The translations under genes and the position numbers were made by a program. A stretch of 64,000 nt of DNA from Astragalus membranaceus (taxonomy: Eukaryota; Streptophyta; Magnoliopsida; Fabales; Fabaceae), in contig CM076849.1 of assembly GCA_039519185.1 (NCBI GenBank), positions 80,193,014 to 80,257,013 on the forward strand. The letters are read 5' to 3'. Shown in pieces: positions 22,580 through 33,670 of this stretch. The first letter of the stretch is position 1. Every line of letters starts with the position of its first letter. Below the pieces are notes generated by a model. It was not told the DNA's origin and did not search any database. It worked only from the letters and a program-made list of their open reading frames with translations.

Positions 22580-22588
22580 CTATAAATA
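22580..22588 (+). promoter_or_regulatory. TATA box, LTR 1
   Basis: CTATAAATA inside 'agcctataaatagaggc', about 18 bases after a CAACGG motif. It is conserved at 46862-46870 (LTR 3), reversed at 57573-57581 and 61894-61902, and at 63895-63903. In LTR 2 (about 26226) it is mutated to CTACAAATA. Confidence 0.8.
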
Positions 22589-23235
22589 GAGGCTTTATAC
22601 TCTTCAATCCACACAACCCATTTTCATGATTCATAGCATAATTTAGAAAAACTCTTCACACTTTCATTTCTGCTCTTCTTGCACCGTTGGTCCGTCAGAG
22701 CTGATCTCTCGCAAGAGTTAGTCGGGGTTCGAATCTTCAAGTTGTAATATCTGCCTACATTAGAGGTATTTTGGTCTTTACTTTTGTAATTGTTTATTTG
22801 TTGTGATTTGTACTAGGGAGTGGGGTATCTCTCTAGGGTAGCTGGTTGTACTAAGAAGTGGGGTATCTTTCTAGGGCAGCTGGTTGTAACAGGGGTGGGG
22901 TATCTCTTGTTATTGTTGTAATAGATTTGAGGGCTCTTCATAGGGGGGTATCCTAGGGAAGAGTGCCTGAGTTTGTAAAGGTTTCCAAGGCACCCGTAAG
23001 CCTTGTTGTGTTAGTGGAAAATCTCACAAGGGTGTGAGGACTGGACGTAGGTCACTGGGAGGTGATCGAACCAGTATAAATCTGCTGTGTTCTTTATTGC
23101 CTTTTTTCTAATTCCTTCGCTTCCACTTAACCTGCCTGAAAATCTATCTAAGTCATTGAAAAGGGGAAAAAGTTTTCAAAAGTTTTTAAATCTCAATTCA
23201 CCCCCCTCTTGAGACTGAAGCCACTTGGTAAAAAG

Positions 23236-23247
23236 TGGTATCAGAGC
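23236..23247 (+). promoter_or_regulatory. Primer-binding site, tRNA-iMet (TR-GAG unit 1)
   Basis: TGGTATCAGAGC, 2 bases after the LTR. Unit 2 has the same site at 26889-26900. Confidence 0.9.
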
Positions 23248-23285
23248 TAGACTCTTGTATAAAGGGCCTAGCAGCTTCGAGAGTA

Positions 23286-24905
23286 ATGGCTTCAGGTTGG
23301 TCTACGCAAGAGGGTGCTTTTCTTACCCGTCCTCCGGGATTCAACGGGAAAGATTACGCTTATTGGAAAGAAAGAAAGAGAATATTTATTGAAGGGGTAG
23401 ACTTAGATGTTTGGGATGCTGTGGAAAAAGGACCCTATGTCCCCACGCCTATGGTAAATGGTATTCTTACAATTAAAGGGAGAAATGAATGGTCTGATGA
23501 GGAAAAGAGAAAAGTTCAACATAATCTGCGGGATAAAAACATAATAACTTTTGCTTTGAGTCGTGATGAATTTTTTTGAGTTTCAAACTGTAAATCTGCT
23601 CAAGAAATGTGGGATAATCTTCAAGTAGCTCATGAGGGTACAAGTGAGGTAAAAAGAGCAAGAAACAACACCCTTATCAGAGAGTACGAGTTGTTCAGAA
23701 TGAATACAGGTGAAACTATACCAGAAATGCAAAAGAGGTTCACTGACATAGTGAATCAACTAAGCCTGCTAGGAAAGTCATTCCCTGCTGAGGATCTAAT
23801 CAACAAAGTTCTGAGATGTTTGAATCGAGAATGGCAACCCAAGGTTACCGCTATAGCTGAATCGAGAAATTTAGCTACCATTTCACTTGCCACTCTATTT
23901 GGAAAACTTCAAGAGCATGAACTAGAGCTCACCCGGCTGGCTAAGCACGAAAATAATGATAAGAAAAAGAAAAGCTTGGCACTAAAAGCATCTAGTTCAA
24001 GTCAACTTTGTGAGAGCAAAGATTCAGAAAATGAGGATGAAAATGAGGAAAGCATGGCTCTTATGGTTCGAGGGTTCAAACGATTTATGAAACAGAAAAA
24101 TTATTCTAAAAGGAACTTCAACCCTAAAAGGAAAGAAAGCTAATCTGGTCCTCTTACTTGCTATGAATGTGGGAAACCCGGGCATATGAAGATGGAATGT
24201 CCTAATCTACAAAGAAAAGAATCAAAGTTCGAAAAGAGGGCATCCAAAGAAAACAAAGGGAGAAAAGCCTACATTGCATGGGAAGACAACTGCATGGATT
24301 CATCAGATGAATCAGAGAACGAAGAAGCTCAAGTTGCACTAATGGCTGATCATGACAGCGACAACGAAAATGAGGTATCTTCTAACTCTGTATCTTTACA
24401 AGATGCTTATGATGAATTATATGAAGCATTTACTGAACTGCATGATAAATCATCAAAACTAGCTAAAGCACTAAGCAAATCAAAGAAAGTTATCACTCAT
24501 CTTCAAAATGATGTTATTGCTTTAACTAAGGAAAAACTAGAGCTTAGAAAAGAAAATGATAGTCTTTCATGTTTTAAAGCAAATTATGTTTCTGATAAAT
24601 GTGTTGAATTTGAAAAGAAAGTGCATGAGCTAGAATGGACTGTAGGAAAATTGTCTAACTTACAACATGTGCATAATAGATCTCCTAGAAACAATCTCAT
24701 AAAAAGGCAAGAGCATTATAAACCAAAGTTTTCCACTAGACCATACATTAAATGTTACTATTGTGCTAAACCTGGACACACTGCATCTGCTTGCATGGCA
24801 AGAGGTAGGCAAAATGTGAAAAAGGTATGGGTTCCCAAAAGGACCATACCAAACACTAACCCACAAGGACCCAAAGAGATTTGGGTACCTAGAACCTTGT
24901 TTTAG
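23286..24905 (+). pseudogene. TR-GAG gag, unit 1 (two stops)
   Basis: ATG at 23286 (MASGWSTQEG) follows the primer site by 38 bases. The copia gag N-domain (PPGFNGKDYAYWKERK) is followed by the UBN2-like core (ELFRMNTGETIPEMQKRF, LINKVLRCLNREWQPKV), an acidic linker, CCHC knuckle CYECGKPGHMKMEC (about residue 290), a long coiled coil (about residues 375-430, LYEAFTELHDKSSKLAKAL), a second knuckle CYYCAKPGHTASAC (about residue 490) and a basic tail. TGA at 23577-23579 and TAA at 24141-24143 break one continuous frame of about 540 codons. No protease follows. Confidence 0.9.
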
Positions 24906-25510
24906 ATCATTGAAGGTATGTTTTAAGGTATGGGGGTAGATTGATACCTTGACAATAAAAACTCAAAGCGCATGACTGGAGACGCAATAAAGTTATTAAC
25001 ACTCACCCCCAGAAAAAGCCGTCACGTGACTTGTGATAACAATAGAGGAAGAATCTCCGGTAAAGGTTAGATTGGGAAAGTTTTATTCACCTCTATTGAA
25101 AATGTGCTTAAGAATAGTTGATTAAGTCAAATATGTGACTAGTGAAATAGAGTAATCCCTGAATCTCATTTCATGCGTCATTAAGAACAATATTTATAAG
25201 GCATGTTAGAATAACAGGAAACAACAAAGTATTCTGGTCAACCGTCTAGGACTGAGCATTTAGAATTTATATATTACCTTCTTAGAGATTATGGTTAGAA
25301 AGGCGATAGTGTGATTGAGTTAGTTGAGTCGTCACAATCAGCTAGTTGATATTTTCACAATTCCATTGCAAAAGAAAACCTGGTTCCTCGTTCATTCAAA
25401 TGAGTTTTCAATTAAATGTTTCTCAAGTGATTTTATAAAATGTGATTTTAAGTGAAATTATGACTTGTGAATTTCTGCGTACTCAAAAAGCATCTTCTAA
25501 AGCAGTTGAA
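24906..25510 (+). mobile_element. TR-GAG unit 1, noncoding 3' internal region
   Basis: No coding sequence. It is homologous to 45541-46147 and, reversed, to about 58900-59515 in the second TR-GAG element. Compared with that element it lacks the last 500-odd bases, including the purine-rich tract; it joins the LTR directly at 'cagttgaa'. Confidence 0.8.
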
Positions 25511-26886
25511 TGTGGATATCTTGTACTGCAGGTAACTTATATTGCAGGTTAGGTTTAATGATGAAAAAGACAAAGCCAAAGTTGATGGCCAAAGTTGATG
25601 AAAGTGACAAAGTATCTAAAGTCATGATCCAAGACAATCAAGCTCAAGAACTGAAGTCTCAAGAAATAAGGGTAGTCCTTAGGGTTTGGGGATTGTCTTA
25701 GGAAAAAGTGTAAGCTCTTCCGAGGGCCAGCTCATCTCTCAAAGTCTCACGTCTTCACTAGCTTTTCAAATTGCATGCATGCACACATAAACTTAAAAAC
25801 CATTTTGAGAAAAGAAATAAATCGATTCACTACTTTTAACTAAACATCAAAATCGATTTCTAACTCAATATGAAAGTATATAATCGATTCCTAAACTCCC
25901 TTTCAAAGCAAAGAATCGATTCCTATTGTTTTTACTAAGTATACAATCGATTTGCATCTCTTTCTAAACAAGCAAGAATCGATTTTCCCATTAAACATAC
26001 TCAAGCACATAATCGATTTTATCTTTATGTTAAGGAAGCACATAATCAATTTTTATCTTTTAAAGAAGCAGAAAATCGATTTCATCTATTTTCAAACAAC
26101 CACATAATCGACTTCTCATCCTAGATCTACTTAGGCATAAAATCGATTTTCACTCTTAGTGCATTCAGGCACACAATCGATTCAGACACTTCTATATTTA
26201 TTTCAACGGTAATATTTTTCATAGCCTACAAATAGAGGCTTGATACTCTTCAATCCACACAACCCATTTTCACGATTCAAAGCATAATTTAAAAAAACTC
26301 TTCACACTTTCATTTCTGCTCTTCTCGCACCGTTGGTCCGTCAGAGCTGATCTTTCGCAAGAGTTAGTCGGGGTTGGAATCTTCAAGTTGTAATATCTGC
26401 CTACATTAGAGGTATTTTGGTCTTTACATTTGTAATTGTTTATTTGTTGTAATTTGTACTAGGGAGTGGGGTATCTCTCAAGGGTAGCTGTTTGTACTAG
26501 GAAGTGGGGTATCTTTCTGGGGCAGCTGGTTGTAACAGGGGTGGGGTATCTCTTGTTATTGTTGTAATAGAATTGAGGGCTCTTCATAGGTGGGGTATCC
26601 TAGGTAAGAGTTCCTGAGTCTGTAAAGGTTTCCAAGGCACCCGTAAGCCTTGTTGTGTTAGTGGAAAATCTCACAAGGGTGTGAGGACTGGACGTAGGTC
26701 ACTGGGAGGTGATCGAACCAGTATAAATCTGCTGTGTTCTTTATTGCTTTATTTTCTAATTCCTTCGCTTCCACTTAACCTGCGTGAAAATTTATCTTAG
26801 TCATTGAAAAGGGGACAAAGTTTTCAAAAGTTTTTAAATCTCAATTCACCCCCCCCCCCTCTTGAGGCTGAAGCCACTTGGTAAAA
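25511..26886 (+). mobile_element. TR-GAG array LTR 2 (shared)
   Basis: 1376 bp, TGTGGATATC to CTTGGTAAAA. It lies between the two gag units and serves as 3' LTR of one and 5' LTR of the next. No SINE. It holds the AATCGATT array (a few words mutated, e.g. 'aatcaatt', 'aatcgact') and a mutated TATA box. Confidence 0.88.
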
Positions 26887-26937
26887 AGTGGTATCAGAGC
26901 TAGACTCTTGTATAAAGGGCCTAGCAGCTTCAAGAGT

Positions 26938-27896
26938 AATGGCTTCATGGTCTACGCAAGAGGGTGCTTCTCTTACCTGTCCTTTGGGATTCAACGGGAA
27001 AGATTACGCTTATTGGAAAGAAAGAATGAGAATATTTGTTGAAGGGGTAGACTTAGATGTTTGGGATGCTGTGGAAAAAGGACCCTATGTCCCCACGCCT
27101 ATGGTAAATGGTATTCTTACAATTAAAGGGAGAAATGAATGGTCTGATGAGGAAAATAGAAAAGTTCAACATAATCTGCGGGCTAAAAACATAATAACTT
27201 TTGCTTTGAGTCATGATGAATTTTTTAGAGTTTCAAACTGTAAATCTGCTCAAGAAATGTGGGATAATCTTCAAGTAGCTCATGAGGGTACAAGTGAGGT
27301 AAAAAGAGAAAGAACCAACACCCTTATCAGAGAGTACGAGTTGTTCAGAATGAATACAGGTGAAACTATACCAGAAATGCAAAAGAGGTTCACTGACATA
27401 GTGAATCGACTAAGCCTGCTAGGAAAGTCATTCCCTATTGAGGATCTAATCAACAAAGTTCTGAGATGTTTGAATCGAGAATGGCAACCCAAGGTTACCG
27501 CTATAGCTGAATCGAGAAATTTAGCTACCATGTCACTTGCCACTCTATTTGGAAAACTTCAAGAGCATGAACTAGAGCTCACCCGGCTGGCTGATCACGA
27601 AAATAATGATAAGAAAAAGAAAAGCTTGGCACTAAAAGCATCTAGTTCAAGTCAACTTTGTGAGAGCGAAGATTCAGAAAATGAGGATGAAAATGAGGAA
27701 AGCATGGCTCTTATGGTTCGAGGGTTCATACGATTTATGAAACAGAAAAATTATTCTAAAAGGAACTTCAACCCTAAAAGGAAAGAAAGCTCATGGTTCG
27801 AAAAGAGGGCATCCAAAGAAAACAAAGGGAGAAAAGCCTACATCGCATGGGAAGACAACTGCATGGTTTCATCAGATGAATCAGAGAACGAAGAAG
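26938..27896 (+). pseudogene. TR-GAG gag, unit 2, 5' part
   Basis: Same gag as unit 1, open from ATG 26938 with no stop to the Athila insertion at 27897. The two stop positions of unit 1 are sense here. However, an internal deletion fuses ...PKRKES to ...FEKRASK and removes the first CCHC knuckle, which should affect RNA binding. It continues at 44966 after Athila. Confidence 0.9.
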
Positions 27897-29305
27897 TGAT
27901 AACTCTTAATTATAAGAGTTATTTATACTTTATTAGCTTAAATTATTGTTTGTTTAAAAGTAATTAGTTTAATTAATTAATTGGAAGTATTGAGTTGAGG
28001 TTAGTTGGGAAAAAATTCTAGTCAAAAATTAATGGGCACTTTGGTGCTCTTTCTTGTGGTTTAATGTGTGTTGTAGTGTGGTGTTGTGTGCAGGTGCTAT
28101 AGCATTTAGTCAGAGGCCTACACTAGATGAAAGAGAAAGCTTTGGAAAGGGACTCTGCGCCTGAAAGCTGTGCGTGACAGTGCGCGTCAGTTTATGGGGT
28201 CGAACTGTTTTTATTTTATTGTGCAGTCCTTTTTATTTATGACTCATGTTATTGGGCCCAAACAAAAAGACAAAGAATTGGCCTTTTAGGGTTTTCTTGG
28301 ATCCCACAACCCTATCCATATAAAAAAGGGACTGTTCCTCTTTCTTAGGGAGGCGCGCTGGACAGTGGAGAGAACAGTGAGACATCACTTTCCTTGCTGC
28401 CATTTTCGTTTTTACCATGGTTTATACACAAAAAGGGAATTCTGCATAACAGTGCTGGAAACAGAGCTGCAGCATTGCTGAAACTATCATTCTTGGAGTG
28501 TAGTGCGAATTTGGAGCTGGTTTCTCTTCTTGGGCTGCGATATTCAAAGCTTAGACAGTATAACCCTCTTCTCCTCTTCATCTCTTTTGAAATTTCAGTA
28601 GTATGGAACTAGATCTAGCCTCCATGCTTTTCTTTTTGTGTTTATTGCTCACTATGAGTTAAACCCTTGTGTGGTTGGAATGCTATTAATTATGTAATGG
28701 ATTTTTAATGGTTGTAATGTTAAGATTAATGCTTAGTATCTTTAATCCTTGTGTGTTAATATTTCCACTTTTGTTTTAGGAATGGCCAACTAAAATAAAT
28801 ACGTCTTTATGAATATTGAAAGAGTTTGTAAACTTAGTTCAAGGATTAATATGAATAGTAATTAGTAAAGGATACTTTATTAATTCTTGTTTGCACCTAG
28901 ACATAGGAGAACAAAATTCATAGGGTGAAATGTGGGTGTTTAAATAGCCAAGGGTGAACTTAATTAGAGCTTAGACATAAGTGCTTTTAATGAACCCCTT
29001 GTGAATAGTGACTGAAAGGCACGTACTGTTGCTACAACACCAAGATGCTACAGCATCAAAATTAACATTAAACCATTATTTCGAAGTTACTTAATGAAAG
29101 GCATTCCAACTCGTTTCCAAATCTGAATTTCCACCAATCTTTACTTATTTACTGTTGATTATACTCACGGTTACAACAACTTATTTTGTTTTATTTTTCA
29201 TCACTAATTAGTTAACCAAATTAAACATTTATTAAACGTCAATCCTCGTGGGAACGAACTCTATCAGATAAGTAGTATGGAACTTGCACATTAATTTTCA
29301 CAACA
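27897..29305 (+). mobile_element. Athila 5' LTR (1409 bp)
   Basis: TGATAACTCTTAATT ... TTTTCACAACA. Probable TATA box in 'ccatataaaaaaggg' (about 28315). Three TGCTRYAGCA-type words. No gene; the short ORFs recur in the other LTR. Confidence 0.92.
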
Positions 29306-29311
29306 AGTTTT

Positions 29312-29330
29312 TCGCGCCGTTGCTGGGGAT
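29312..29330 (+). promoter_or_regulatory. Primer-binding site, tRNA-Asp (Athila)
   Basis: TCGCGCCGTTGCTGGGGAT lies 6 bases after the LTR. It is near-identical to the Athila-type site TGGCGCCGTTGCCGGGGA complementary to tRNA-Asp. Confidence 0.88.
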
Positions 29331-29452
29331 TGTTATGTTTAATTGATTGTTTAATTAGTTAGTAAGTTAGTGATTTTTTTTGTTATTTTACTTGGGTGTT
29401 TTGTTTTTGTGCTACAGCATTCTGTTGCTATTGCATCCTGCTGCTATAGCAT

Positions 29453-32031
29453 ATGCATAGGCGCTCTTCACCGGAGTTTGATTTGCATCCAGAAATAGAA
29501 AGGCTGTTTAGAAGGTTGCGCAGGATTCAACATACTCAAGGGTTCAATGAATTGGGCAGAGCTGCTGCCATGGCTTCTCAACATGGTTCTCAACATGGAT
29601 ATTTACATGGCCAGGGACCACGTACTGATTGGTCTAGATCTGAGTATATAGGAACTGAACAAGGTAACCCTGGTGAGCCATTTCATAGGCAACAACTCAT
29701 TAACCAAACAGTCATAGGCATGGCTAATGACAGGGACAGGCCTATGAGGGATTATGCAGTTTTTGACCCTCAAACTATGCAAACTAGCATAGTAAGGCCT
29801 GAACTTGCCACTACTCATTTTGAATTCAAGCCTATGTGTTTCAAATGCTTCAAACTATTGGGCAATTTGGTGGAGGACCTACTGAGGACCCACACTTGCA
29901 CTTAAAACAATTTGTAGAGGTTTGTAATAATTTCATACTCCCTGGTGTTTCTGATGATGCTTTTAAACTTAAGCTTTTCCCTTATTCCTTGAAGGATAGA
30001 GCTAAGGTTTGGTTAAATTCCTTAGAACCTAACTCTATCACTACATGGAATGAAATGGCAGAAAAGTTTATGACAAAATACTTTCCACCAATCAAAAATG
30101 CCAGAATGAGGACTGAAATTACATCTTTTAGAGAAACTGAGTTTGAATCTTTGTTTGAAGCATGGGAAAGATTTAAAGAGTTGCTTAGGAAATTCCCTCA
30201 CCATGGATTACCTGTTATTGTTCAAATGGAAACTTTCTACAATGGGCTAGAACCTTAAACTAGACTCATGCTTGATGCCTCATCTGGAGGAGTGTTGCTC
30301 AACGGTTCTTACAATGATGCCTACAATCTAATAGAGACTATTACTGCAAATAGCTACCAATGGCCCACAGCTAGGGTCAGTGCTCAAAAGAAGGTAGCTG
30401 GATTGCATGAAGTAAGTGAAGTTACAGCTCTATCTTCTCAAGTGGCATCCCTCACCAACATGATCAAGAATATCAGCACAGCTGGTGCTGCAGCACCTTC
30501 TGCTGCACCAGAAGCTATAGCATCAGCCATTGAGCAAGCCCCTCCCGGGACAGCTAGTTGTGTATATTGTGGAGGAGGTCATTTGTATGAAGAATGCCCG
30601 GCCAACCCTATTTTAGTCAACTATGTGGGGTACAACAGGAACAACAATCCATATTCCAATACCTACAATCCTGGGTGGAAAAATCATCCAAATTTCAAAT
30701 GGAGCAATAATGCTACAGCAACTGCTGCTGCAGCACCTACTCCAGCACCAGCAACTCCACCAGGATTCCAGGCTCAACCCAAGCAAGCGACACCAGCAAT
30801 TGATAATTCTATGGAAGCAATGCTGAAAGCTTTTATGAATGAAACCAAAACTCAGTATCAAACTCAAGGGGCTGCTATCAAGAACTTGGAGAATCAAATT
30901 GGTCAAATAGCTACTGCTCTTTCCCAAAGACCTAGTGGGTCATTGCCATCCACTACTGAACCTTCATCTTCAAAAGGGAAAGAGACTTGCAAGGCTATAT
31001 CTTTAAGGAGTGGGAAGAATTTGGATGGGCCACCAACTGACACAAATGATGGCACTAAAAGAAAAGAAAAAAAGAATAAAATAGATGCTGTCACATCAGA
31101 TGCTGCAGCACCTAACACTGTCACATCTGATGCTACAGCATCTGTTACTGCACCAGTACCATCACCTGAGATTGTTCAAGATATGCCACCTCCACCCTTT
31201 CCTCAAAGGCTCAAGAAAGCTCATCAAGACAAGCAATTTGGTAAATTTTTAGAGGTGCTAAAACAACTTCACATCAATGTTCCCTTGGTTGAGGCACTTC
31301 AACAAATGCCTAATTATGCAAAGTTTATGAAAGTTGTGCTCACCAAAAGGAGGAGGTTAGGAGAATTTGAAACAGTGGCTATGATAGAGGAGTGTAGTTT
31401 GATTATGCAAAGAAAACTACCAAGCAAGTTGAAGGATCCAGGCAGTTTCACTATTCCTTGTTCTATTGGGCAATCGTATACCGGTAGAGCTCTATGTGAT
31501 TTGGGTGCAAGCATCAATTTGATGCCCAAATCTATTTTCACTCAACTGGGTATAGGAGTTGCTAGACCTACTACTGTCACTCTTCAGCTTGCAAATAGGT
31601 CCATTGCCTATCCTGAGGGGATCATTGAAGACGTTCTTATAAAGGTAGACAAGTTTGTGTTTCCTGCTGACTTTGTAATTCTTGATTTTGATGTAGACAA
31701 AGAGGTTCCTATCATTCTGGGGAGACCATTCTTAGCCACTAGGAAGACTTTGATTGATGTGCAGAAAGGAGAGCTAACTATGAGAGTTAATGATAAAGAG
31801 ATCAAGTTTCATGTGATGAATGCTCTAAAGTATCCAGATGAAGGAACTGAAGAGTGCTCTTTTGTTGTATCTCTTGACTCATTGGTTCAGAAGCACTTCC
31901 ATAGGCAAGGTGACCATTTGGTCAAAGCTCTAGCCAATGTTGAAAAAGAAGAGCTTGTGGAAGAAGGGGTGATTCAAGAAGAAGCTACTGTGAAAGAAAT
32001 TTGGGAAGAAAGTATGAACCTTTGGAGCTGA
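29453..32031 (+). pseudogene. Athila gag and protease
   Basis: Starts at ATG 29453 (MHRRSSPEFDLHPEIERL). A frameshift lies at about 29840-29900, then the gag core (NSITTWNEMAEKFMTKYFPP, FRETEFESLFEAWERFKELL). TAA at 30256-30258 stands in place of a Gln codon, followed by a CCHC-like knuckle (CVYCGGGHLYEEC), the asparagine-rich PYSNTYNPGWKNHPNF block and the aspartic protease GRALCDLGASINLMPKSIF. The Ala/Thr/Pro-rich linkers are partly made of TGCTGCAGCA-type DNA words read as AAAP. Ends at 32031, overlapping the pol frame. Confidence 0.9.
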
Positions 32032-32902
32032 ATGATTCAAATCTCAAGAGGAATGTTCCTTCCATTGAGAGTCCTCCTTCACTTGAACTTAAGGAGCTTC
32101 CTTCTCACTTAAAATATGCCTATTTAGGGGAAAATAATACCCTTCCAGTGATCATCGCTTCTGATTTATCCAAAAGTCAAGAGCATGATCTTATGACTAC
32201 CCTAAAGAGGCATAAGAAGGCCATTGGGTGGCAAATGTCAGACATAAATGGGATTAGCCCACTATTTGTATGCATAGAATCATTCTGGATGAAAATGCAA
32301 AGAATGGTATTGAAGGGCAGAGGAGGCTAAATCCTATCATGAAGGAGGTTGTGAAAAAGGAGATCATCAAGTGGTTAGATGCTGGTATTGTCTACCCCAT
32401 CTCTGATAGTGCATGGGTGAGCCCTGTGCAATGTGTTCCAAAGAAAGGTGGAGTGACAGTGGTTGCTAATGAAAACAATGAATTGATTCCCACAAGAACT
32501 GTGACTGGTTGGAGGATTTGCATGGACTATAGAAAGCTCAACAAGGCTACTAAGAAGGATCATTTTCCCTTACCATTCATTGACCAGATGCTTGATAGGT
32601 TGGCTGGCAAGGAATTTTATTGCTTTTTGGATGGCTATTCAGGCTACAACTAAATTGCAATAGTTCCGGAGGACCAACAAAAGACCACCTTTACATGCCC
32701 TTATGGTACCTTTGCATTTAGAAGGATGCCATTAGGGCTATGTAATGCTCCAGCAACCTTTCAGAGATGCATGATGTCTATATTTTTTCAATTCATTGAG
32801 AGATCCATGGAAGTCTTTATGGATGATTTTTCAGTGTTTGGGGAAACATTTCAACAGTGTTTGATGAACTTGGAGGAGATTTTGGACAGATGTGAAGAAA
32901 CT
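32001..32902 (+). pseudogene. Athila RT, N-terminal part
   Basis: SLELKELPSHLKYAYLGENN, a frameshift at about 32270-32300, then WVSPVQCVPKKGGVTVV, DYRKLNKATKKDHFPLPFID and LDGYSGYN. A TAA at about 32651 stands for Gln, then MPLGLCNAPATFQRCMM and the catalytic EVFMDDFSVFG. Cut at 32902 by a LINE fragment; the frame agrees on both sides once the 196-base insert and duplication are discounted. Confidence 0.9.
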
Positions 32903-33098
32903 TTTTTTTTTTAAACAAAAAGGAAAGGAGCCTAGTTAAAACCTTCTGATGCAAAACCCTCCTTAGGGATAAAAACACCAAGAAGGAAAGAGTACTCCCC
33001 CCTATTTCATTAAAAAATAAAAAGCAAAATTACAAAAAGCAAGGGGGGACATAAACCAAAACCCCTGCAAACAAAAATTACAAAAATTACTGTCTAAA
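32903..33098 (-). mobile_element. LINE 3' end, 5'-truncated
   Basis: A run of ten T (poly-A on the - strand) at 32903-32912, then 3'-UTR-like text. It is flanked by a perfect 17-bp duplication ACAGATGTGAAGAAACT (32886-32902 and 33099-33115). Long duplication, poly-A and no Pol III boxes point to target-primed reverse transcription of a LINE transcript. No ORF is retained. Confidence 0.88.
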
Positions 33099-33670
33099 AC
33101 AGATGTGAAGAAACTAATTTAGTCTTGAACTGGGAAAAATGTCATTTCATGGTTCAAGAAGGAATTGTGTTGGGTCACAGAATCACTAAAAAAGGTATTG
33201 AGGTTGATAAAGCCAAAGTTGAGGTGATTGAGAAACTACCTCCTCGAACCAGTATAAAGGGTGTTAGAAGTTTTTTGGGTCATGCAGGCTTCTACAGAAG
33301 GTTCATCAAGGACTTCTCTAAGATTTCAAAGCCCTTGTGTCAATTGCTACAACATGACACTCCTTTTGTCTTTGATGAACCTTGTAAAGAAGCATTTCAA
33401 AGGTTGAAGAAGGCACTGGTAACTGCACCAGTGATTGTGGCACCAGATTGGAGCAAGCCATTTGAGCTCATGTGTGATGCTAGTGACTTTGCCATAGGAG
33501 CCGTCTTTGGCCAAAGGTATGACAAAATCTTTCATTCTATTTATTATGCTAGCAAAACACTTGTTGATGCTCAACTGAACTATACTACTACTGAAAAAGA
33601 ATTATTAGCCGTGGTTTTTGCATTTGACAAATTTAGATCATACTTAGTTGGCACAAAAGTTATTAACTGA
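33099..33670 (+). pseudogene. Athila RT C-terminus and RNase H
   Basis: LNWEKCHFMVQEGIVLGHRI, VRSFLGHAGFYRRFIKDFSK, then RNase H FELMCDASDFAIGAVFGQR, YYASKTL, TTEKELLAVVFAFDKFRSYL. Frame is lost at GTKVI (about 33662), where roughly the codons for VYT are damaged. Confidence 0.9.

Larger units (their letters stand above)
21708..23233 (+). mobile_element. TR-GAG array LTR 1
   Basis: It begins TGTGGATATC and ends ...CTTGGTAAAA (ACA in relatives), just before the primer site. It is 1526 bp including a 157-bp SINE insertion with its duplication. Layout: RY motif near 21968, AATCGATT array 22017-22540, CAACGG at 22557-22562, TATA box 22580-22588, then a U5-like part with four GTGGGGTATC units (about 22818-22960). 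The promoter order is therefore intact. Confidence 0.88.

Noticed and set aside
28394..28612. Short ORF in Athila LTR (MLPFSFLPWFIHKKG), repeated at 44048
   Set aside because: Both copies are LTR sequence, and preservation reflects LTR identity rather than coding.
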